Source: Paenibacillus wynnii
Lineage (GTDB): Bacteria > Bacillota > Bacilli > Paenibacillales > Paenibacillaceae
Direction of reading: 5' to 3'
Assembly: GCF_030812855.1 (NCBI RefSeq)
Contig: NZ_JAUSTK010000014.1
Coordinates: forward strand, 1 to 64,000
DNA: 64,000 bases
Shown here: positions 34,197 to 42,500 of the stretch, piece by piece
Layout of the letters: each line of letters starts with the position of its first letter
How positions within the stretch are numbered: the stretch's first letter is position 1
Notes under the pieces: model-generated
What the model saw: only the letters and a program-made list of their open reading frames with translations
Database searches by the model: none
What the model was told of the DNA's origin: nothing
Translations under genes and position numbers: made by a program

Positions 34197-35813
34197 CTAC
34201 TCCAAACGGTCAAGTCCTAGAAATGGATTCTCGTCCCGATTGGCCGGGAATATGAAGCCTTCCACATCCTTCTGGTAAACAGCTGTCTTCTTAATGTAAG
34301 AAATCGGCAAGAAGGATGCCTGCTCTTGCAACGTGTTCAAGATTGAACTATATAGTTGCTGGCGCTTACTTTCATCCGTCGACAGAAGGGCTTCCCTCAC
34401 TTGCTGATCCAACTCTTGTTTCATGGGTAAGCTTGAGAGCGATTCCGAGATGCCGAAGCCTTTTTCGGAAGTAACATTGATAAAAGAGTGCGGGTCGTAA
34501 GGCGATCCGTAGTTGCTCCAGAAATACAAATCAAACTCGGCTGCACGGAGGCGTTTGATATTTGTGGAGATATCAAGCCCTGTAATGTTCAGTTTAACGC
34601 CGATGGCCCCCCATTCAGATTGGAGGGTTTCCGCCATCGGTTTTTGAACTTGGTCTGTTTTCTCATACAGCAGCTCCAACTCAAACGCCTTGCCATTTTT
34701 CTCACGAATGGATTTGCCGGCAGGCAGCGTCCATCCAGCTTCCTCTAGATAGGCTTTGGCTTTCTCCACATCGTACTCCAGCGGCTTCACTTCAAAATTG
34801 GTGTATGGGAGGTTCTTCGACAAAATGTTGTCGGCCTTCTCCTCTAAACCACCTGTAACCCCATCAACCATTGCTTGCTTATTAAAGCCGTGATGGAGCG
34901 CAAGCCGCACTTTTATATCCGCAAGAATATCATTAGTCGTATTCATAACCAGCTCTCTTGTGGCTATAGGCTCAGAAAGACTAGTTTCATATTTACCGGA
35001 TGCTTTCAACTGTTTGAAGGCATCCATACTGATCACACCTTCCCCATAAATCAGATCAAGCTCTTTTTTCTCAAACGCGAGAACGCGTGTTTCTCCGTCC
35101 GGAATAATTTTAATGATGATTTTATTAACCTTCGGTTTGTCCCCCCAATAATTTGGATTACGGGTAAATTCCGCAGACTCGTCTTTCTTGTAATCAGATA
35201 ACATCCAGGGCCCGGTGCCAACGGATACCTTTACACCCTTTGACGTATCACCATCATCCGGGAAACCAGCCTCGCCGAGAAAACGAACCGGACGTACGAC
35301 CGACAATTCCTGTAAGGTTGGATAATAGACCTGCGTAAGCGTCATTTTAAATGTATATTCGTCCACTTCTTCAGTTTTATCAACAAAGTTTATAAATCCA
35401 AGCCAGCTATGATTTTTACGATTCTTCAAGATCGCATCAAAATTCTTTTTGACGACAGCAGCGTTAAACGCCGTTCCATCAGAAAATTTAACATCCTGGC
35501 GAAGCTTGAAAGTATACTCTTTCCCATCCTGTGAAATAGTCCATGATTCAGCCAGATGAGGAACGAGTTTACCTCCCTCTTTATAGCTAACCAAAGGCTC
35601 ATACACCATAGATTGGGCAATCAATTGCGAAGGATTGTAAACATGCGGATTCATAGGGCCCACATCTCTTGGCCATGAGACCGTAATCGTTTTTTCCTTC
35701 TCTGCGGATTCGGCACCCGACTTCTGCGCATTATTTTGTGCGCTGCAACCCATAAGAGCAGTTGATAGGACAAGTAGAAAAATGACTAGCGTTTTACCTC
35801 TTGATACAAACAT
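34197..35813 (-). CDS. Iron-regulated Opp/Nik/Cnt-type solute-binding lipoprotein
   Basis: A family-5 extracellular binding protein of about 538 residues that captures a peptide, metal or metallophore for the permeases. I start it at ATG 35813: AAGGGG lies 8 bases upstream, followed by a signal sequence with LMGC lipobox. A longer upstream frame would run through the Fur box. NikA/CntA-like segments are ITVSWPRDVGPMNPHVYNPSQ, MVYEPLVSYKEGGKLVPHLAESW, KLRQDVKFSDGTAFNA and SVGTGPWMLSDYKKDES. The Fur box at 35843-35857 points to an iron-related or metallophore substrate rather than nutrient peptides. No nicotianamine-synthase-like (CntL) gene is in the window. Confidence 0.9.
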   Translation of the reverse strand: MFVSRGKTLVIFLLVLSTALMGCSAQNNAQKSGAESAEKEKTITVSWPRDVGPMNPHVYNPSQLIAQSMVYEPLVSYKEGGKLVPHLAESWTISQDGKEYTFKLRQDVKFSDGTAFNAAVVKKNFDAILKNRKNHSWLGFINFVDKTEEVDEYTFKMTLTQVYYPTLQELSVVRPVRFLGEAGFPDDGDTSKGVKVSVGTGPWMLSDYKKDESAEFTRNPNYWGDKPKVNKIIIKIIPDGETRVLAFEKKELDLIYGEGVISMDAFKQLKASGKYETSLSEPIATRELVMNTTNDILADIKVRLALHHGFNKQAMVDGVTGGLEEKADNILSKNLPYTNFEVKPLEYDVEKAKAYLEEAGWTLPAGKSIREKNGKAFELELLYEKTDQVQKPMAETLQSEWGAIGVKLNITGLDISTNIKRLRAAEFDLYFWSNYGSPYDPHSFINVTSEKGFGISESLSSLPMKQELDQQVREALLSTDESKRQQLYSSILNTLQEQASFLPISYIKKTAVYQKDVEGFIFPANRDENPFLGLDRLE

Positions 35814-35842
35814 TAGTATATTCCCCTTCACGTCTCTATTGT

Positions 35843-35857
35843 TGATAATGATTCTCA
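35843..35857. promoter_or_regulatory. Fur box in front of the Opp/Nik-type importer operon
   Basis: TGATAATGATTCTCA lies 30 bases upstream of the binding-protein start. It is identical over all 15 bases to the site at 4000-4014 and matches the 7-1-7 Fur consensus with one mismatch. It predicts iron-repressed transcription of the five genes to 30732. Confidence 0.88.
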
Positions 35858-35920
35858 CTATCAATTGATATAATATACGATACATTTTTTTCTGTCAATC
35901 ACCGCCAAGGCACATCGGAT

Positions 35921-35956
35921 AGAAAAAACAGCCTAACCAGTTGTGGTTAAGCTGTT
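35921..35956 (-). terminator. Terminator after the MATE transporter gene
   Basis: 13-base arms AACAGCCTAACCA (35927-35939) and TGGTTAAGCTGTT (35944-35956), one mismatch, enclose GTTG. On the minus strand a T6 run follows. It separates the MATE gene from the Fur-boxed importer. Confidence 0.85.
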
Positions 35957-35990
35957 ATAAATAGATTTAGCAATTAGCTGCATTACCTCT

Positions 35991-37382
35991 TTAAATCAGC
36001 CGATGCTGATACCACTTCTCCCCAAGGAATCGCCGTAGGAAAATCAATCCCCGGATGCCCCATTCACAGTTCATTGCCAACCAGAATCCAAGGAGCCCCA
36101 TATGAAGAACAATCCCCAGAATGTACCCGAGCACTACGCGGAACAGCCACATCGACAGCATGGAGACCATCGAAGTATATTTGGAATCCCCGGCCGCTCT
36201 AAGTCCGGAAGGCATGATGAAGCTGATGGCCCATAACGGGATTTGAGCAATCGCGTTAATAAGTACTATAGTGAAAATTTCCCCAACAATCTCCTTAGGC
36301 GGATGGAACAACGAGAGAATCGGATGGAACAGTGGCATGATCAGCAGTGCCATCAACACGAACGAAAGTGAGGTCAACCACACAAATGATTTTACGAATT
36401 TCCGGGCATCTGCAACATTCCGGCGCCCCATACATTGGCCTACGACCGTAATGAGTGTAAGCGAAAGGGCACCCGCAGGAACCTGCATTAATCCGGCATA
36501 AGTTGAAGCTATCGCATTGGCGGCTATCGCATATGTACCAAGACCGACGATAAAAATTTGGGTCAGAATTTTGCCGCCGTTGAAGAAAACCTGCTCTGCC
36601 GCAAACGGTACGCCAATAAACATTATTTTTTTGAGCATAGAAACTTTAACAATCAATAAGTCGCGAAGGCGGATATGCAGACTGCTGTCCATTCGGAATA
36701 GATAAAACAGAGCGCAGAGCGCACCAATATACCGGGCCGCATTAATCGAAATGGTCATGCCTAGAACACCCATGTTCAGCAAATTAATAAATACGACATT
36801 CAGAATGACATAAGCCAGATTCATAATCAATGAAAGCATAAGCGATGCTCTTGTTCTTCCAATCCCGCGCAGGGCGCCGCATACCGCCTGTACCACGGCA
36901 ATCCCCAAGTAGGATACACAGCTCCCGATCAAATACGTCCGGGCATTGTCCATGACCTCCGGCGAAGCCGCTCCGAACAACAGATTCAATAGCGGATTAT
37001 GAAATAAAATACCTAATGAGCCGATAGCCAGGGCTATCAATGAGACGGAGGACACCGCCCCGGCAGTTGCACTGGAAACCATAAGTTGGTTCCCGCTGCC
37101 TTTATACTGAGCGACAACGACCGTTCCTCCGGTTGCAACAGCCACAAATATACTGATCAAAAAAATATTAAGGGAATCAATCATGTTCACCGCACTGATC
37201 GCCGCCACTCCTGAAGAGCTAATCATTGCCGTATTTACGAGATTCAGCCCCACGATAAATGCCTGATCGACCAAAATGGGGATAAACAACGCGATAATCT
37301 CCCGGTAATCCATAGATTCGCCAGAAAAATATTTATCCAGAAAACGGCTGTTCCGCTTCACACGTACGGCGGGTTCCATCAT
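35991..37382 (-). CDS. MATE-family multidrug/metabolite efflux transporter
   Basis: A 463-residue protein with about 12 helices and the MATE internal repeat. Typical segments are DQAFIVGLNLVNTAMISSSGVAAISAVNM, GGTVVVAQYKGSGN, LRGIGRTRASLMLSLIMNL and, in the second half, LITVVGQCMGRRN and LPSGLRAAGDSKYTSMVSMLS-type sequence. MATE proteins expel drugs or metabolites using Na+ or H+. The gene lies upstream of, and codirectional with, the iron-regulated importer, but a terminator stands between them. A role in exporting the matching metallophore is possible but only by position. AGAAGTGAT precedes the ATG. Confidence 0.92.
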   Translation of the reverse strand: MMEPAVRVKRNSRFLDKYFSGESMDYREIIALFIPILVDQAFIVGLNLVNTAMISSSGVAAISAVNMIDSLNIFLISIFVAVATGGTVVVAQYKGSGNQLMVSSATAGAVSSVSLIALAIGSLGILFHNPLLNLLFGAASPEVMDNARTYLIGSCVSYLGIAVVQAVCGALRGIGRTRASLMLSLIMNLAYVILNVVFINLLNMGVLGMTISINAARYIGALCALFYLFRMDSSLHIRLRDLLIVKVSMLKKIMFIGVPFAAEQVFFNGGKILTQIFIVGLGTYAIAANAIASTYAGLMQVPAGALSLTLITVVGQCMGRRNVADARKFVKSFVWLTSLSFVLMALLIMPLFHPILSLFHPPKEIVGEIFTIVLINAIAQIPLWAISFIMPSGLRAAGDSKYTSMVSMLSMWLFRVVLGYILGIVLHMGLLGFWLAMNCEWGIRGLIFLRRFLGEKWYQHRLI

Positions 37383-37474
37383 TCTATCACTTCTTTTACA
37401 TTAGATTTGGACACCTTGTAATATGGGTATGAAAAAGAAAAAAGGCTCTTCAGGCTGAAGAGCTACAGAAATTA

Positions 37475-37530
37475 TTGCTTATATCTTATTGCTTATATCT
37501 TATTGCTTATATCTTATTGCTTATAACTTA
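37475..37530. repeat. Four tandem copies of a 14-bp sequence
   Basis: TTGCTTATATCTTA is repeated at 37475, 37489 and 37503, and once with one change (TTGCTTATAACTTA) at 37517. It lies 93 bases upstream of the MATE start, on its 5' side. It could be replication slippage, or a regulator-binding array for the MATE promoter. Confidence 0.85.
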
Positions 37531-38003
37531 TTGTCGTCATTCGATCGAACTCGAACGGGTAGTTTATGCGGACACAGTAGACGTTATACTGCGGAAATAG
37601 CCCCGATCTCATTGTATGCGGACTGAGATGCTGCTATTGCGTAGAAATAGGGTTAATAAGTCGCCGTATCCACCAATTAGTGCATCCTCTGTCCGCATGC
37701 GTTCCTAAAAACCCATTTGCTTGTTAATAAGGGCTCTGTTGTCCGCATATGGCCTCCAGCTCCTGTTTACACGCTACAAATGACTATGATCGAGAGCCTA
37801 TCCCTCACTGGGAATTAGCCCCAAATAATGCAGATGATAAAATAAAATATATCACGTTGCTGTTGAAAGAACAATACTGGATAGGACCGTATAATAGTTG
37901 TCACGTAGATAAGTTGAACTTAGGATTATCTAGTTTGGATTTGAGCCGATGGGAAGTCACCCTGCTGCTCGTTATTTGCCAAATTGTTATATCCTGCGAG
38001 GTT
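37531..38003. other. Gene-poor stretch with degenerate TGCGGAC elements, left of TnpB copy 2
   Basis: Several copies of TGCGGAC and its complement GTCCGCA occur between about 37565 and 37750, some near AGAAATAG or CTGTTG words. They resemble a decayed dispersed intergenic repeat. A weak plus-strand frame from 37749 runs into the TnpB element and is not recognisable. No gene can be supported. Confidence 0.5.
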
Positions 38004-38008
38004 TTTAT

Positions 38009-39389
38009 CAATAAAAGCCAAGAACACCCCTACCTCTATAGGTTGGGGATGAATCGGCGGTTTAAGAAACCGAACATATGTGCTAATATATCCATATAAC
38101 CCTTTTGAAAGGAGGTGTGTGGCATGCTGGCATCGGATCCAGATTTTGGTACACAAAAAAACGTGTCCATAAAGCCTATAAGTACCGAATCTATCCGACA
38201 AAGGAACAACAGCAACTCATCCATCAGATGTTTGGCTGTTGCCGTTTTGTGTTCAATCATTTTTTGGGACTATGGAACAATACCTATGCGACAACAGGAA
38301 AGGGCTTATCCTACAACACCTGTGCCACACAACTTCCTACTCTCAAAGGGCAGTTTGATTGGCTCAAAACGGTGGATAGTATCGCCTTGCAATCCGCCGT
38401 TCGACACGTGGCAGATAGCTTGGATCGGTTCTTTAAAAAACAGAATCAGGCTCCACGGTTTAAAAGCCGTAAGCATCCCGTGCAAAGCTATACCACCAAA
38501 CAGACCAACGGCAACATTGCAATGAAAGAAAACAAACTTAAGCTCCCGAAGCTCGGTTGGGTTCGGTTTGCCAACTCCAGAGCCTTAGAGGGACGTATCC
38601 TTTCTGCCACCGTACGACGAAATGCGGCTGGTAAGTATTTTGCATCCATTGTCTGTGAAGTTGACATACATCCCCTGCCGCAAAACAACAAGGCGATTGG
38701 CATAGACCTTGGACTCAAGGAGTTTGCGGTCTACTCCGATGGATTACGTGAGGCCAATCCAAAGTGGTTTCGCCACTACGAGAAGAAGTTAGCCTTCTGG
38801 CAACGCCGCATGGCTCGTCGCACGAAAGGCGGCTCCAATTGGTTTAAAGCCCAGCAGAAGGTTGCCCAAATCCACGAGAAGATTGCGAACGGTCGCCATG
38901 ATTTTTTGCACCAACTCACCACCAGGCTGATCCGTGAAAACCAAACGATCAGCATTGAAAATCTTCATGTAGCGAATATGCTCAAAAATCATAAGCTGGC
39001 GAAATCGATTGCCGATGCGTCTTGGGGCGAGTTCGAACGCCAAATTACATACAAGGCGAGTGGGTACGGACGGACGGTTAAGATGGCTGACACCTTCGCC
39101 CCCACCAGCCAAACGTGCCATGTGTGCGGCTTCATCAACCAAGAAGTGAAAAACCTTTCGGTGCGGCAGTGGACCTGTCCATGTTGTGATGCACTTCATG
39201 ATCGGGATGAGAATGCTGCACACAACATCAAACAAATGGCTATATAGCAGGATACATTCAACTGTGGGAACCACAGGGGTCGCTTGGGATTCGATTTTCC
39301 ATTTTGGGAAATTAAATTATAACAACTCTGCTTCATTGGAAGCAACTACCCAAGAATCCTCCACCTCTACAGGTGGCGGGAGTGTTCAA
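38009..39389 (+). mobile_element. IS200/IS605-family TnpB-only element, copy 2
   Basis: This 1381-base copy is nearly identical to the element at 17665-19001. It starts after TTTAT (38004-38008) and ends at GTGTTCAA (39389); the flanks on both sides are unrelated to those of copy 1. Subterminal palindromes are conserved: left ACCT-CTAT-AGGT, right CCACCT-CTAC-AGGTGG. No tnpA is present. Unlike copy 1 it keeps the full tnpB body. Sequence differences between the copies are scattered point changes plus a 40-base deletion in copy 1 and two extra A in copy 2. Confidence 0.87.
38124..39247 (+). pseudogene. tnpB: tnpB, full-length body but frameshifted at a poly-A run near the start
   Basis: The ATG at 38124 sits 8 bases behind AAAGGAGG, as in copy 1. 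Ten codons later a run of seven A (38155-38161) replaces the five in copy 1 and shifts the frame. The rest, from KRVHKAYKYRIYPTKEQ to the stop at 39247, is one open frame. It has RuvC Asp ([13 protein letters not shown]), Glu (ISIENLHVANM) and Asp ([11 protein letters not shown]), plus a CHVCG...CPCC zinc ribbon. The only in-frame starts upstream are a TTG at 38105 and a GTG at 38117, neither correctly spaced to the ribosome binding site. Active protein would need slippage on the A-run or a weak alternative start. Confidence 0.8.
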
Positions 39390-39409
39390 ATAAGATTACG
39401 ACATCCAAT
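39100..39409 (+). ncRNA. Candidate omega RNA of TnpB copy 2 (scaffold plus guide)
   Basis: In TnpB elements the guide RNA overlaps the 3' end of tnpB and the right end, and its guide is the host sequence just past the boundary. Here the 3' part is conserved between both copies, including the non-coding 140 bases after the stop and the terminal CCACCT/AGGTGG hairpin. The guide would begin at 39390 (ATAAGATTACGACATCCAAT). For copy 1 it would begin at 19002 (GATATTTACGATAATCAAGC). The 5' limit is a guess. Confidence 0.45.
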
Positions 39410-39471
39410 TCTATAAGCGTGTAATTATGCACCTAAGGATAAACCAAAAGAAACACTTGAGTTCCATCAAC

Positions 39472-39520
39472 AAAAAAAGTGCGCCGCCGCATCCGAAGAT
39501 GACAAACGGAACACTTTTTT
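39472..39520 (-). terminator. Probable terminator after the surface nucleotidase gene
   Basis: AAAAAAGTG (39473-39481) pairs with CACTTTTTT (39512-39520) across a GC-rich inner region. On the minus strand the T-run follows the stem. It lies about 40 bases past the nucleotidase stop. Confidence 0.5.
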
Positions 39521-39557
39521 ATGTTTGTGTTGTGGTAGGTTTAAGCTGCCTTAACGT

Positions 39558-42500
39558 TTAGGATGCGATACCCAACATACGGAAGATTATAACCGCAGCT
39601 TGCGCACGATTAGTAATACCCTTCGGCCCGAATTGATCTGCATCAATTCCGTTAATAATTCCCAAGTTGGTCAATTGGGCTACAGAGTCCTGTGCGTAGG
39701 AGGCGATTTCACCCTTATCGGCAAACTGCTGCAGTGCCGTGTTGTTGTCGATCGTCTGCAGCAGACCCTTTGCTTTCAGGGCATTTGCGACCATAATCGC
39801 CATTTCTTCACGGGTGATCTCGCGGTTCGGTTCAAACTTGCCGTTGCCAGAACCCTTGACGAGACCTGTATTCACAGCGATGGTGATAGCGTCCGTGTAC
39901 CAGACACTCGACTTGACATCACCGAACGTAACAGGTGTACCGTTACCCGTCAAATTCAACGCGCGAACCAGTATAGTTACAAATTCGGCACGTGATACAT
40001 TTTGGGTCGGTGCGAAATTGTCTCCTCCCACACCTTTGAGAATACCTTGGGCTGCCAGGGCCTCAATGGCTGACTGAGCCCATACCACCTTACCTAGATC
40101 CTTGAATTCCACTACCGGTGCAGCAGTCGGAGCCGGCGTAGCGCTTGGTGCCGGTGTTGCCGAAGGCGTTGCGGTTGGACTTGGTGTAGGAGTTGGGGCA
40201 ACAGGTCCCGGATTATAAGGCGGTGGCGTTTCTGCCGGTGTAGTTAGATTGTTAGTAATCCGGCCCTCAATGCGCGCGTTAATTACTCCACCCTTAAACA
40301 TCTTCACGATATAATCGTAGAAAACGTCTAGATCTGTCGGTCCAGGTACAGAAGTACCGGCTTGTGTCAGTACGGTGTAGTTATCTCCGCCGGCAGCCAT
40401 GAAGTTATTGACAACAGCCGTATAATTTTGGGTCGGGTTAATTGGCGTTCCATTCGCAAGCGTTAAACTTGAAATACGGGTAGCTACCGGAGCATCCATA
40501 TTCGCCGTATACTTCAAGCCTGATATTTGCAGCGTTTTGATATCGTATGTTCCATCAGGTTTTACGAACCATTGCTGTTGGAGCAGGGTTTTGATCTGTG
40601 CGCCAGTCAGCGTCAGCTTCACTAAGGTGTTACCGAACGGCTGAATTTTAGCCAGATCACCAAAGGTCACATTTCCGCTAGGAAGATCGGCACGAATTCC
40701 GCCCGGATTCATGAAGGCAAAATCCGCAGGACCTTTACCATCGCCAAAGTCGGAGCTGCGCATCGCATCGGCGATTAGATTACCAAGTGAAGATTCCTTC
40801 GTGTAAGCATCTGTTCGTGTAATCTTTCCGTCCGTTGTCCCAACGGGTTTGGTCAACTCCGGATGAAGAGCTAAGTAACCGTTAACTAGAGCAACCGTAT
40901 CTGCGTCAGGCGTTACCCCTTCATGGAATGTAGAGGTAACAACAGCAGATTTGCTCAACACATCACCAGTCTTAGGGTCAATGAGAAGCTTAATGTCCTC
41001 AAACGCCGTTCCATAGGAGTACGCTTGAACAATAAGCTTGCCATTTACTACTCCATTAGCCAGTGCGTGATTGTCACCCGCAACGATCACATCAACCGGA
41101 GAATTCGCTGGAAGTGCATTTGCCAGATCCGCAGCTTCTCCAGTGGTCACACCGCTCTTGGTTGAAGCGGGATCATGCGCAAGAACGATAATGGTTTGAA
41201 CTCCCATATCCTGAAGTTCCTTGGCATAAGCTTCAACGGCAGTAACTTCTTCCTGAGGTGTCAGGAACTTCACGCCTGCTGTACCTGAAGGAGATACCTT
41301 ACTCGGAGTAGACTTGGTGACCAGACCGATAAATCCGATTTTCACGCCGCCCACTTCCTTGATTACGTAAGGGTCGATAATCGGTTTTCCAGTGGTGCTG
41401 TTAACAGCATTGGCATTGATGTATGGGAAATTCACGCCCTCATGGGTTACTTTCGGATCTTTGGGGTCTACTCCACCATTTATCTGAGACATCAGGGCCG
41501 CAACCCCTTGGTCAAACTCATGGTTACCCAAGGAGCCCACATCGAAGCCCATCATATTCATCCATTTCAATGTTGGCTCATCCCGTTCCAGCGAGGATAC
41601 CGGAGCAGATGCACCAACAGAGTCACCGTTATGGAAGAGCAATGAATTTTCATAGATGGCCCGAGATTGTTTCAAATAGGTTGCCAAAATAGCCGCTGTT
41701 CCGACTGGCTTATTACTAACGGTAGATACCGTATCGAGCTGGCCATGGAAATCGTTGATACCAATTAGGTGAACTTCAACGGGAATATTCACTTTGAAGA
41801 TGCCGAAGCCTTTAATGTCCTTCTCATTGGTATAAGTCATATTGTTTGGAAGTACACCCTCTGCCTCCGGTGCCGAGATGAAGGTGGTATTTACGTCCTT
41901 ATTAATAGACAAGAGCGACCAGTTATTATCCGCCGTAGGACTAATTGTTCCTACTTCGGAAATATAATCCATCAGTACCTGCCGGTTCTCTTCCTGAGAA
42001 TCAATGATCATTTGTGAATCTTTGACACCGGGGAAGTTACCGCCGCCGCTCGCGCGGTAGTTATTCGTAACTACGATGAAATCCATATTTAGATCGAGCG
42101 GTTTATTATTATAGGTTATATTCGTCACACGGCTCGAGGCCGGGTTCTTAATGACTCCTTTCGAGTCGTATTTCGCCTCTTTCGTCACATCAAATTTATA
42201 CTTAATACCGTCAATCACATCAAAGTTATATACGGCAAAAGAAGGATCAAGCAATGATTGCGGTGTTGTAAGAGCTGGATCAATCTTGTTGAATGCACCC
42301 GCACTCATTTCGAGCCATTCTTTTACGGTAGAACCTTTAACCTTGATCGCTTTCAGCGTATTGTCATACAGATACAGGTCGCTTGCACTTCGGATTGTTA
42401 GGTCACCCGCGGCAATGTTTGTATACTCAGTAGGACCGTTGCGTCCCGCTTTAAAAGGTGCACCCACACTTAGAATCGGGAGATCCTTGTACTCTGGAAG

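Noticed and set aside
34197..35885. Longer start for the iron-regulated binding protein
   Set aside because: It would place the Fur box inside the gene and add a non-signal N-terminus; ATG 35813 has a proper site and a lipoprotein signal directly after it.
37749..38099. A plus-strand gene interrupted by TnpB copy 2
   Set aside because: The frame upstream of the insertion has no family resemblance or ribosome binding site, and its end is simply element sequence.
38105..39247. Reading TnpB copy 2 as intact from the TTG at 38105
   Set aside because: That TTG lies upstream of the ribosome binding site conserved with copy 1, which serves the ATG at 38124 in another frame.
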